In this document: positions 17,210-25,199 of the stretch, piece by piece
Numbering within the stretch: the first letter of the stretch is position 1
Layout: each line of letters opens with the position of its first letter
NCBI GenBank assembly: GCA_016713735.1
Contig: JADJOP010000032.1
Span: forward strand, 62,001 to 126,000
From: Bryobacterales bacterium
Lineage (GTDB): Bacteria; Acidobacteriota; Terriglobia; Bryobacterales; Bryobacteraceae
Direction: 5' to 3'
Length of the DNA stretch: 64,000 nucleotides
The notes under the pieces: model-generated
Told to the model about the DNA's origin: nothing
What the model saw: only the letters and a program-made list of their open reading frames with translations
Databases searched by the model: none
Program-made: the position numbers and the translations under genes

Positions 17210-18511
17210 TCAGATCGCGTGAGCAGGGCTGGCGGGGGCGTCCCCCTCCTGAGGCGCCCCCACCAGTTCCCGGATCTCGTCGTTGCAGTCGAAGGCGCAC
17301 TCCTCGCGATACTCGTCAGGCAGCGTGCCGCTCTCGATCATGCGCCTCACGGCCCACTCGCGGCACACACTGCACGGACCATTTTTATAGATCGCCTTCC
17401 GCATCTCCGTGGCGCTTCCCGGCGCGGGATGGCGCTTCCAGAGGTGTTCCAGGCCCATACCCAAGGAATGAATGACCTCCTCGTCCTCCTCATCGAGGAA
17501 CCACTGCAAAGCCATCGCATGATCCGCCGGTTGGAAGTTCTCGAGCAGCAGATCGATCGCCAGTCCCCGGTGAACGGACTTCTTCCTCATCAGACCCATC
17601 GCTAGTTCGCGGACTCTGTCGCCGGAAACGTGAGCCAGCGCGACGATCGCCGCGCGCGCCGTATCCTCACGGCAAGCCAGCTCCAACAGCGGCCCCGGGT
17701 CGAGTGGGAACGCCCGCCGCGTGAAGAGGTACAGGTGCTTGAGTTGGCTCGCCGCATCAGCGGCCGCAACCAGCCCAGCGGCGGCCTGGAGCAAGTTTTC
17801 CTCGCTGGCCTTCCTTCCCCAACTCATCAGGTGGCCGCGATTCAGTGTGCTCATCCGCGCCACGAGATCCTCATATCCCAGCACCTCAACGTCCTTCCAC
17901 CGCTCGGTCGAGCTGTCCAGTTCCCAATCGAACTTGGGCAGTTCCCGGAGAAAGACCGCGATGTGCTGATTCGATGCCGCCGCGGCATCCAGCGCATCCA
18001 GGCAGCTCTGTTTGCCCAGCGTCTCGTAGGCGTGCCGTACCACCCAGCCCAGGTCAGCCGCGTTCTGGCCTTTCGCCAGAGCCTCGCCTACCTTCCCGGC
18101 CACGAAGAGCAATCCTTCAATGCCATCCAGATCCACAAAGCCGTAAGCGACATTGTCACCCCACGTATGCCAGGGCTGGAAATGCCGGTACAGAGCTTCC
18201 CGCGCGCCTGGGTAGCCATCCTCGGCAAGAAACGTCGCCAGGCGAAACCGTTGCACGCCGTCAGTGTCATCCTCGGCTTCGGCCAGGGAGCGCAGTACGG
18301 CATCGCAGTAGAACTCCCGGTCAGGCAGCGCCGAGACGATCTCGTACATGTACGGCGCACGTGTACCCTCCACTTGTACGTCATATGAGCCGCAATACAG
18401 GCAGACATCCAGGATGATCTCCCGCAACTCCTCTGAGTAGTGCGAGCGCGCGTGCAAGACGGCCCGCCCGAGACCGAGCTGGAGCGCGTCCCCGAACTCA
18501 TCCCTGGTCAT
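17210..18511 (-). CDS. Unrecognised 433-residue cytoplasmic protein, helical repeat-like
   Basis: No signal peptide or membrane segment. The protein is mostly alpha-helical with short helical pairs that look like HEAT/TPR-type solenoid units: LASRED-like acidic stretches, ARAAIVALAHVSGDRVRELAMGLM, HRGLAIDLLLENFQPADHAMALQWF, EEDEEVIHSLGMGLEHLW. Near the C-terminus are two Cys pairs (CSVCREW and CAFDC, about 385-412) that could bind zinc. An early CLYCGSYDV adds another Cys pair near residue 37. Codon use fits neighbours, so it is probably real. It starts 110 bp from the divergent MgtC-family gene. Function unknown; a scaffold or regulatory role would fit a solenoid. Confidence 0.7.
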   Translation of the reverse strand: MTRDEFGDALQLGLGRAVLHARSHYSEELREIILDVCLYCGSYDVQVEGTRAPYMYEIVSALPDREFYCDAVLRSLAEAEDDTDGVQRFRLATFLAEDGYPGAREALYRHFQPWHTWGDNVAYGFVDLDGIEGLLFVAGKVGEALAKGQNAADLGWVVRHAYETLGKQSCLDALDAAAASNQHIAVFLRELPKFDWELDSSTERWKDVEVLGYEDLVARMSTLNRGHLMSWGRKASEENLLQAAAGLVAAADAASQLKHLYLFTRRAFPLDPGPLLELACREDTARAAIVALAHVSGDRVRELAMGLMRKKSVHRGLAIDLLLENFQPADHAMALQWFLDEEDEEVIHSLGMGLEHLWKRHPAPGSATEMRKAIYKNGPCSVCREWAVRRMIESGTLPDEYREECAFDCNDEIRELVGAPQEGDAPASPAHAI

Positions 18512-18621
18512 CGCTCTTCACCTGGCACACTGCCTCGCCACGAGCGCTCCTGAATCAACGACCTGAGGCGCCCCGCTATGCGTGTTTCCATGCAATTTTA
18601 GGGTACGATGATCGGCAGCGG

Positions 18622-19854
18622 ATGGACTTCGACTCGCTTATCGGCCGGCTCGCCCTCGGCGCGGGACTCGGCCTGCTCGTCGGCCTGCAGCGGGAGCGCG
18701 AATCGCGCCTCGCCGGGCTGCGCACCTTCTCGCTGATCACGCTGTTCGGCTTCCTCTGCGGACTGCTCTCGGCGACCCTCGGCGGCTGGCCTTTTGGCCT
18801 CGGCGTGGTCGCCATCGCCATTCTCCTCACGGCCGGCAACTACTTTGCCCGCGCCGAGGCCGAATCCGACCCCGGCATCACCACCGAAGTGGCCGCCCTG
18901 ATGATGTTCGGCATCGGCGCCTATCTCGCCGTGGGCGACGTCACCATCGCCGTCGCCCTGGGCGCGACCGTTGCCGCCCTGCTGGCCTTCAAGGTGGAGA
19001 TCCACACCGTGGCCCAACGGCTCACTGAGCGCGACGTGAAGGCGATCATGCAGTTCGCCCTGCTTTCGCTGGTCATCCTGCCCGCGCTGCCTGACCGCGC
19101 CTTCGGCCCCTACAACGTCGTGAACCCGCGCCAGGTGTGGTGGATGGTGGTGCTCATCGTCGGCGTCGGACTCTCCGGCTACGTGGCGCACAAATTCGTC
19201 TCCGCCAGCGCCGGCGTGACCATGAACGGCCTGCTCGGCGGCGCGGTTTCTTCCACGGCCACCACGGCCAGCTACGCCCGCAACGTGGCGACCGGAGCCG
19301 CGCTGCCCACCACCGCCGCCGCCGTCATCCTCATCGCCTCGGCCGTCGCGGTCGTGCGCATTTTGCTGGAACTCGCCGTCACCTCACCGGCGTTGCTGTG
19401 GGCCGCGCTGCCGGGCGTGGCGATCCAACTTGTGCCGCTGCTCGGCGGGGCGCTTTACTTCCTGCGACGCAACGGGCAATCCTCGCCCTACCGCGTCCTC
19501 TCCAATCCTTCCCAACTGGGCAGCGCCCTCTTCTTTGCCGGACTCTACGCGGCTGCGCTGGTCGCCACCGCCGCCGTCAACGAGCACCTCGGCTCCGGCG
19601 CCCTCTTCTGGCTCGCCATCGTGAGCGGGCTCACCGACGTCGATGCCATCACCCTCTCCAGCGCCCGCCTTGTTTCCACCGGCGTCATCGACACCACCCA
19701 CGGCGGCCACATCGTCGTCACCGCCGCCGCCGCCAACCTGGTGGGCAAAGCCGCCTTCGCCGCGCTGCTCGGCAACCGCGAACTCGTGGCCCGCATTGCC
19801 GTCCCGTTCGCCCTGAGCGCCTTGGCCGCGGCTGGCTTGGTCTGGTTCCTCTGA
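18622..19854 (+). CDS. MgtC/SapB plus DUF4010 membrane protein
   Basis: A 410-residue polytopic membrane protein. The first ~130 residues are the MgtC/SapB domain: LIGRLALGAGLGLLVGLQRERES with the conserved Arg/Glu after the first helix, then LAGLRTFSLITLFGFLCGLLS. The remainder is DUF4010 (about 175-395): NPRQVWWMVVLIVGVGLSGYVAHKF, GLLGGAVSSTATTASYAR, SGLTDVDAITLSSA. The combination is common in bacteria as a putative transporter; MgtC itself regulates ATP synthase and Mg2+ homeostasis in Salmonella, but that role should not be transferred. The start is the first ATG in a region with weak ribosome binding signal. It is convergent with the Ala-rich repeat protein, 13 bp away. Confidence 0.85.
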   Translation: MDFDSLIGRLALGAGLGLLVGLQRERESRLAGLRTFSLITLFGFLCGLLSATLGGWPFGLGVVAIAILLTAGNYFARAEAESDPGITTEVAALMMFGIGAYLAVGDVTIAVALGATVAALLAFKVEIHTVAQRLTERDVKAIMQFALLSLVILPALPDRAFGPYNVVNPRQVWWMVVLIVGVGLSGYVAHKFVSASAGVTMNGLLGGAVSSTATTASYARNVATGAALPTTAAAVILIASAVAVVRILLELAVTSPALLWAALPGVAIQLVPLLGGALYFLRRNGQSSPYRVLSNPSQLGSALFFAGLYAAALVATAAVNEHLGSGALFWLAIVSGLTDVDAITLSSARLVSTGVIDTTHGGHIVVTAAAANLVGKAAFAALLGNRELVARIAVPFALSALAAAGLVWFL

Positions 19855-19867
19855 GGCCCCCTGCCCG

Positions 19868-20836
19868 TCAGGCGATCTTGCCTTCGGCCCGCCCGCCGTA
19901 GCCGCCCTTGGCGCCGGCCCCTTTCGCGCTGGCCCCTTTGGCTGCCTCCTGCACCGCTTGCGCCGCTGCCTGCGCCGCCTTGCGCACGGCCTCCTCGATC
20001 GTGCCCGTGCCGCCCGTGGAGGGAAGGTCAAATGCGCCGGGGGGAATGTACTTGCCCGCCTCCTCGGCCACTGAGCTTGCCGTCTTAGCCGCGCGCGCCG
20101 CCGTGTTAGCCGCCTTGCGCGCCATCTCGCCGATGTCAAACGGACCGCCTGGTCCAACCGGCAATTCAAACCCTCCTGGCGGAACGGGAATCCCTGCCTG
20201 CCTGGCTACCGCCTCGGCCGTCCGCTTGGCTGCATCCAGCGCCCGCTTCGCCGCGTCGGCGAGCCCGCCCGGCCCGAAGCCGTCGTCGGGGCTCGAACCG
20301 CCTTCGGGCATCCATGCGGCTGCCTGCTTGGCCATCGCCTCGAGCGCCTTGGCCGCCGCCGCACCGGCCTGCTTCACTGTCTCCTCCAACCCATGCGCCA
20401 CGGCCGCGCTCTTGGCCTGAGCGTATCCTCCCGGCGTCTTCGCTACGCCTGCCGATTTCGCCGCCGCGCCGGCCACGGCCGCCGTAATCGTCTTTACGAT
20501 CATGTACGCCGCCACCTGCGCCCCCACTGACTTGGCCGCCTTGCCGCCGGCCGCGCCCAACGGCATCGGCATCTCCGGGTAGGGATCAAACGACTGGAGC
20601 GCACGCAGCGCCGGACCTCCCGGGTCCACCCGCCAGTCACTATGGCCCGACTGAGCCATCTGGAACTTTTGAATCGCCGCCAGCGTCTTCGGCCCGGCGA
20701 TGCCATCCACAGCCAGTTCGGGCGAAGGACCACCCGAGGCCTCCGGGACGCACTTCACCAGATATTGAACCGTGGCCGTATCCTGATACCGGTTCATCCC
20801 TCCTGCCCCCACTGCCGACTGAATGTTCTTGGGCAC
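19868..20836 (-). CDS. Peptidoglycan-binding-like domain fused to Ala-rich helical tandem repeats
   Basis: A 322-residue protein without a standard signal peptide. Residues 4-82 resemble the PG_binding-like module that starts 'xVGxGGxN...D...VQ' (here IQSAVGAGGMNRYQDTATVQYL), continues LAVDGIAGPKTLAAIQKFQ and ends HSDWRVDPGGPALRAL. A hydrophobic Ala/Val/Ile segment (about 100-128) could be a membrane or glycine-zipper stretch. Residues ~150-301 are tandem repeats of about 43-45 residues. Each repeat is an Ala/Lys amphipathic helix ending in a Pro/Gly-rich turn (WMPEGGSSPD; PVPPGGFELPVGPGG; YIPPGAFDLPSTGG). The same head domain occurs in proteins tied to contractile injection or cell-wall systems, but no such genes are nearby. 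Function unknown. Confidence 0.7.
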   Translation of the reverse strand: MPKNIQSAVGAGGMNRYQDTATVQYLVKCVPEASGGPSPELAVDGIAGPKTLAAIQKFQMAQSGHSDWRVDPGGPALRALQSFDPYPEMPMPLGAAGGKAAKSVGAQVAAYMIVKTITAAVAGAAAKSAGVAKTPGGYAQAKSAAVAHGLEETVKQAGAAAAKALEAMAKQAAAWMPEGGSSPDDGFGPGGLADAAKRALDAAKRTAEAVARQAGIPVPPGGFELPVGPGGPFDIGEMARKAANTAARAAKTASSVAEEAGKYIPPGAFDLPSTGGTGTIEEAVRKAAQAAAQAVQEAAKGASAKGAGAKGGYGGRAEGKIA

Positions 20837-21057
20837 GCCGCAGCCTCCTCGCCCACGGCGCAGCCAGCGCCGCGCGGCTCTCGCTTTGGCTGGCAGGGAT
20901 CACACCCTTCGCAGTTGCCTCCAAGCTCCCATTTCGCTTGGCGCGTCCTACTAGATCCACGGCACGCGCTCCACTCCGGCTACGGAAGCAGGCCCCCGGT
21001 CAAGCGTGCGGCAACATTGTGCTGCGAGCGGCGCCGGGTGTCAATCCCGCTGTAGCT

Positions 21058-22812
21058 CTAGGCCGCCACCGCCGCCTCCAGCGGCAGGCGCAGGACGAAT
21101 TTCGCGCCGCCACCGGGTTGGTCTTCCATCCAGATCTCGCCGCCGTGCTCGAGCACGGACTGCCGCGACAGCGCCAGCCCCAGGCCGAGGCCGTTCTTTT
21201 TGCCGCGCGTGACGAACGGTTGGAAGAGTTGCTCGCGGATGGCCGGATCGATGCCGGGCCCGTTGTCGGCCACCTCGATGCGCACCTGTTCGCCCTCGCT
21301 CACCGCGCGGATCGTGATCGCCCCGCCGCCCGGCAGCGCTTCGATGGAGTTTGACAGCAGGTTGAGGAACACCCGCTCGATGCGGGCCCGCTCAAGCAGC
21401 GCCGTGAGTCCTTCGGGAATCTCGCACGCGATCCTCACCTGGTTGCGCTGCGCGGCTGCTTCCACCTCCTCGATGGCCGCCTCCACCACCTCGCGTACGG
21501 TGCACGATTCGCGTTCTTTCGAACCGCCGCGCGTCAGTTCCAACAGGTCGTTCAACATCTCCTGAATGCGCCGGCTCGAACGGTAGATGTTGGAGGCGAG
21601 CCGCTTCACCTGGTGCGGCGCCAGTTCGGTATCCACCATCATCTCGGCGCCGCCGTAGATGGCCGCCAGCGGGTTGCGCAGGTCGTGGACGATGGAACTG
21701 GCCATGCGCCCGATGGTGGAGATGCGCTCCTGGCGGATGAGTTCCTGCCGCGCCGATTCCAGCGAGTCGCACATGGCGTTGAAGGTCGCCGCCAGGCGGC
21801 CCAGCTCGTCGGAGCCTTGCACGGGCACGCGCAAGCTGTAGTTCTGCCGCGACACCTGTCCGGCGGCGGCATCCAGCGCCTGGATCGGCTGAACGATGCG
21901 GGAAGCCAACAGGTAGCTCACGCCGAGCCCGATGGCGATGGCCGCCAGCCAGGCCAGCGCTACGTCAGTCCTCAGTTGCCCGATGCGCTGGCTGGTGGTC
22001 TCAAACGAACGCAGGATGCAGAGCTTGCCCGCGGGCGAACCTTCCAACCCGGCCAGCGTGCGCATCAGCGCCGTGTACTCGGTGACGCCGTCGTTCACGC
22101 GGCTCGGCCGCTGCTCTTCGATCGACCGGCGGCTCAGCTCCTCGCTGGCCCGCGGATTGAGCGTCGAGGCAAACACTCGGCCCCCGGAGAGGAACAGGAA
22201 GTCGCTGCCCCCCGTGCTCTCTTTCAACTTGAGCGCCACCTGGTGGTTCACCTCGAAACCGGTCAGCAGCACGCTGATCAGCGCCGGGCCGGCCGAGCTA
22301 TCCACATACACGGGTGTGAGCACGAGTTGGAACAGGCGGTCATTCAACACGACGAAGCCGGACACCTGTTTGGGAAACCGTTCGCGCACGGCGCGCACCA
22401 CGGGCCACGAAGCGGGCAGTTTCAAGTCGTCGGTGGGTCCAAACGGCGAAATCACCTCACCGGTCGGCGAGGCCACCAGGATGAACGCGCTCTCCTTGAG
22501 GTTGTCGTTCACCTTCGTCCATAGCTCGCCGGCCACATCGCGGATGGTCGCCTTGTGGCGTGTCTGGACGGCGTCGCGCACGTTGGGCATCGACGAGAGG
22601 ATGGCTGCCACGGAACCAAGCGTCTCTGAACGCGATGTCCACAGCGACTCGTAGGCTTGCAGGCTCGACGAGATCTCCTCGCGCAGGCTGGCCTCGGAGG
22701 AGTCGAGGGCGTGGCGTTGCAGGAACCAGGCCGTGAGCCCGAACAGCAGCGTCAGGCCGACCGAGGTCGACACCCAGATTTTGGCGAGCAGCGTAAGACG
22801 TGGGAACTTCAC
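21058..22812 (-). CDS. Sensor histidine kinase with periplasmic Cache-like domain
   Basis: A 584-residue kinase. TM1 is at about 9-31, followed by a large extracytoplasmic region (about 35-275) resembling double-Cache sensors (ETLGSVAAILSSMPNVRDAV; FILVASPTGEVISPFGP; GFVVLNDRLFQLVLTPVY). TM2 is near 285-305, then HAMP (SRIVQPIQALDAAAGQVS), phosphoacceptor VHDLRNPLAAIYGG, N-box (NLLSNSIEALPGGG), DNGPGIDP and NGLGLGLALSRQSVLEHGG. It is a HisKA kinase of the NtrB-like branch (HDLRNPL). Start: GTG at 22812 (VKFPRL) gives TM1 directly; an in-frame GTG seven codons earlier is also possible. It is the last gene of a five-gene operon and overlaps the tail of the cupredoxin reading frame. Confidence 0.9.
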   Translation of the reverse strand: MKFPRLTLLAKIWVSTSVGLTLLFGLTAWFLQRHALDSSEASLREEISSSLQAYESLWTSRSETLGSVAAILSSMPNVRDAVQTRHKATIRDVAGELWTKVNDNLKESAFILVASPTGEVISPFGPTDDLKLPASWPVVRAVRERFPKQVSGFVVLNDRLFQLVLTPVYVDSSAGPALISVLLTGFEVNHQVALKLKESTGGSDFLFLSGGRVFASTLNPRASEELSRRSIEEQRPSRVNDGVTEYTALMRTLAGLEGSPAGKLCILRSFETTSQRIGQLRTDVALAWLAAIAIGLGVSYLLASRIVQPIQALDAAAGQVSRQNYSLRVPVQGSDELGRLAATFNAMCDSLESARQELIRQERISTIGRMASSIVHDLRNPLAAIYGGAEMMVDTELAPHQVKRLASNIYRSSRRIQEMLNDLLELTRGGSKERESCTVREVVEAAIEEVEAAAQRNQVRIACEIPEGLTALLERARIERVFLNLLSNSIEALPGGGAITIRAVSEGEQVRIEVADNGPGIDPAIREQLFQPFVTRGKKNGLGLGLALSRQSVLEHGGEIWMEDQPGGGAKFVLRLPLEAAVAA

Positions 22813-23521
22813 TTGCGCGCCCCGAGTATGCACCCGGACCGGTGGGTTCGGGCGGGTAATCGTGGCCGTGCTTATTGGAGTGAGGCACGGGCAGGTAGCC
22901 CGATTCGGAGATCGTGATCGTGCCCAGCGACAGCCCGGTGGCAGTGACCGTGACCCGCCGCGTCAACCGGTTCAGCGTCGCCTCGGTGGCGCGTTCGTGC
23001 CAGACCTTCAACGTGTACTCACCGGGCGGCACGTTGGCGATCGAGAAAGCGCCGCTGGCGCTGGTGATCGCCATGTGCGGTGTGTTCACGACGACAATCA
23101 CGGCGCTCATCGTGGAGTGGATGTTGCAGAAGACGCGCACCACGCCGGGCCGCGCGAAACGCACCTTGCGCGTGGAACCGGGCGGGTAGAGGCCGGTGTC
23201 AAACGGCTGGCCGGCGAAGTTGGAGAACGCGTTGTGGAAGATCGGGTCGAAGTTGGGAAAGTCGACCGTCACGCCGGTGGGCGCGATGGAAACATGCGGC
23301 GAGAACTTCTTGTCCTTCTGCGTGATGGTGAGCGTCGAGGCGGGCAGCGAGGGGGACGAGGCCAACGGCTCCAACCAGAGGGCCACGCCGGAGAAGTTGC
23401 GTTTCTTGCGGACGCTCGATTCGCGCGAATCGGCCAGCTCGACGCTTCCGGTGACGTTTGCGCCCCAGGCCGCGGCCGCCAGCAGGACGAGGCTAGAACT
23501 GATACGCAATGGAGAGGTCAT
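22457..23521 (-). CDS. Cupredoxin plus carboxypeptidase-regulatory-like domain protein; C-terminal tail probably frameshifted
   Basis: The open frame encodes 354 residues. The signal peptide is at 1-20 (LVLLAAAAWG). A plastocyanin-like domain covers about 21-147 with likely type-1 copper ligands His96 (FHNAFS), Cys132, His135 and Met138 (CNIHSTM). A small beta-sandwich of the carboxypeptidase regulatory type follows (GAFSIANVPPGEYTLKVWHERA, about 157-178). Sequence reads well to about residue 236. It then continues for ~118 low-quality residues inside the next gene's frame. One extra base in the CCCC run at 22820-22823 would end it at a TGA overlapping the kinase GTG, matching the ATGA overlaps elsewhere in the operon. 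So the functional protein is probably ~237 residues and the frame carries a one-base deletion, real or technical. Start overlaps the porin end by 29 bp. Confidence 0.75.
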   Translation of the reverse strand: MTSPLRISSSLVLLAAAAWGANVTGSVELADSRESSVRKKRNFSGVALWLEPLASSPSLPASTLTITQKDKKFSPHVSIAPTGVTVDFPNFDPIFHNAFSNFAGQPFDTGLYPPGSTRKVRFARPGVVRVFCNIHSTMSAVIVVVNTPHMAITSASGAFSIANVPPGEYTLKVWHERATEATLNRLTRRVTVTATGLSLGTITISESGYLPVPHSNKHGHDYPPEPTGPGAYSGRASEVPTSYAARQNLGVDLGRPDAAVRAHGLVPATPRPRLLRGQPARGDLVEPASLRVAVDIAFRDAWFRGSHPLVDAQRARRRPDTPQGDHPRCGRRAMDEGERQPQGERVHPGGLADR

Positions 23522-24797
23522 AGCGAGGATTCTTTTTGGCGCCGCCGGTGAGATAGTCGGTGCGGATCTGCATCGCTTCGAGGGCAACGAGAATGTTGGG
23601 GGCGATGCGGAACAGGAGGTTGGCGGCGGCCGTGCGGTTGGAGGCGATCATGGTGGCGGCGAGGTCGCGGTTGCGGTCGTCCATCGTGCCGGCGATCAGG
23701 TTGAGCGAGACGCGCGCATGGAAGGGAACGCTCACCTGCGCCCAGCCGCCGCGGGAGCGGACCGTGCGCGCAGAAGTGGGTGTCACGACGAAGCCCTGCC
23801 GGAACGCTCCGAAGTGGTGCAGGTTCTCGCCGGTGTAGACGACGCCGGAAAACTCGAGCAGGCGGACCGGATTGGCGAACCAGTCGACGGCAAACACGCG
23901 CGAGGGCAGCGAGAACGGGCCGATGTGCGAAGTGCTGACGTGGAACGACGGCGCGATTTCGAGGCGGCGCGCGGTGTCGAACTCATGCGCCAGTTCGAGG
24001 CGGCCTTCAAGCGCCGGGCGGCGGCGTTCGACCGAGAGGGTACCGGGGTTGCCGGCCGAGTCCTCGTTGGTCTGCAGCAATGCGGCCTGGGCGCGTAGTT
24101 TGGTAGCGGGGCCGAGCGCGGCGCGCTGCTCGAAGCGGATTTGCGGCTGCCAGCGCCAGAGGTTGCCGGCGGCGGTGAAGGGCGAAACGCCAGAGTAGGA
24201 GAGCGAGGTCGGATCGCGCAGGCCGACCAGCGCTTTTTCCTGGCCGAACATCAACGAGCGCGACTTCCAATCAAACACAACCTCGGCCGTGCGCAGGCGC
24301 GCGTTGGGGTACTGCGTGGTCTCGGTGTTGCCCTCATAGAAGTCGCCGAAAATGGAGCCGGAGACCTGTGCGCCAAAGACAGTTTGCGGGCCGCGGAATT
24401 CCAGGCCGAGGACGGTCTGGCGGAAGGTGACGGCGGAGGTGGCGCGGCCGCGTGTGCGGGAAGCCGTGGTCGGCGTGTCGGCGCCGTTGGCGTGCGGGCC
24501 GTTGTGGAAGAAGTTGACCAGCGCCATGCCGCGCACGCGGAGGGGGAACTTGTTGGCGGCTTCCACCTTGGTCTGCGCCTGCTCCTCGACCCGCTGCGCG
24601 GTGATCTCCTGCGCTTCCTGCTGGACGGTGGCCTGCTGCTTGAGCGCACCCAGTTCGGCGCGCAGGCGATCAATCTCCTGCCGCAGGGCGTTGTTGTCGC
24701 GTTCCAATTTGTCGAGCCGTTCGACGAGCGCGTCGACGGTTTGCGGTTGCGCCGCGAAGGCGAACACAAGGGCTGTGGCGAAGGCGCGGAGGATCAT
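23493..24797 (-). CDS. Outer-membrane porin with N-terminal coiled coil
   Basis: A 434-residue protein. Signal peptide 1-18 (ALVFAFAAQPQ); a heptad-rich coiled coil at about 22-85 (VDALVERLDKLERDNNALRQEIDRLRAELGALKQQ); then a beta-barrel of alternating strands, ending DLSIAYQF, with a terminal Phe as in BamA-recognised proteins. Barrel features include VTFRQTVLGLEFRGPQ, SGSIFGDFYEGNTETT, RTAEVVFDWKSRSLMFGQEKA and YSGVSPFTAAGNLWRWQPQIRF. The coiled coil may trimerise or reach the peptidoglycan, as in some porins and DcaP-like channels. It overlaps the lone receiver gene by ATGA and the cupredoxin gene by 29 bp, so it is co-translated with regulatory and copper proteins. Substrate unknown. Confidence 0.8.
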   Translation of the reverse strand: MILRAFATALVFAFAAQPQTVDALVERLDKLERDNNALRQEIDRLRAELGALKQQATVQQEAQEITAQRVEEQAQTKVEAANKFPLRVRGMALVNFFHNGPHANGADTPTTASRTRGRATSAVTFRQTVLGLEFRGPQTVFGAQVSGSIFGDFYEGNTETTQYPNARLRTAEVVFDWKSRSLMFGQEKALVGLRDPTSLSYSGVSPFTAAGNLWRWQPQIRFEQRAALGPATKLRAQAALLQTNEDSAGNPGTLSVERRRPALEGRLELAHEFDTARRLEIAPSFHVSTSHIGPFSLPSRVFAVDWFANPVRLLEFSGVVYTGENLHHFGAFRQGFVVTPTSARTVRSRGGWAQVSVPFHARVSLNLIAGTMDDRNRDLAATMIASNRTAAANLLFRIAPNILVALEAMQIRTDYLTGGAKKNPRYDLSIAYQF

Positions 24798-25177
24798 GGG
24801 TGTGCCTGCACGCCGCCGTTCACCAGACGTTCCAACGTCTGACGCACGGCGGCGGGGGAATACGGTTTAGTGAAGAAGGCATTAGCCACGGCGGCCCGGG
24901 GCTGGGATTCAGCGCCGGAGACGGTGGAACCCGAGGTGACCACAATGGCCGCGCGCCGGGCGCTGGGGTGGGCGCGGAGGGCGGCAATCAGTGCGTAGCC
25001 ATCCATGCGCGGCATGTCGAGGTCAGTAACCACGGCGTCCAGGGCCGAGGCCGAGGAGACCAGTTCCATCGCGCTGGCAACGTCGTGGGCGACGTCGGTT
25101 TCCCATCCGGCATGCGACAGGGCAATCTCCAACGTGGAGGCAACCTGCGGGGAATCGTCGACAATGAGAACGCGCAC
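24794..25177 (-). CDS. Single-domain response regulator (receiver only)
   Basis: 127 residues, receiver domain only: acidic pair in VLIVDDSPQ, phosphoacceptor Asp52 in VVTDLDMPRMDG, Thr/Ser switch in IVVTSGST and Lys in FFTKPYSP. The start is a GTG at 25177 preceded by a GAAGG-type site; longer in-frame extension upstream would overlap the winged-helix regulator and is not supported. With no output domain it must act by protein contact or as a phosphate relay or sink for the Cache-type kinase encoded in the same operon. It overlaps the porin start by ATGA and lies 22 bp after the OmpR-type regulator. Confidence 0.88.
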   Translation of the reverse strand: MRVLIVDDSPQVASTLEIALSHAGWETDVAHDVASAMELVSSASALDAVVTDLDMPRMDGYALIAALRAHPSARRAAIVVTSGSTVSGAESQPRAAVANAFFTKPYSPAAVRQTLERLVNGGVQAHP

Positions 25178-25199
25178 GGGAAACCTTCTTTCGTGGCGG

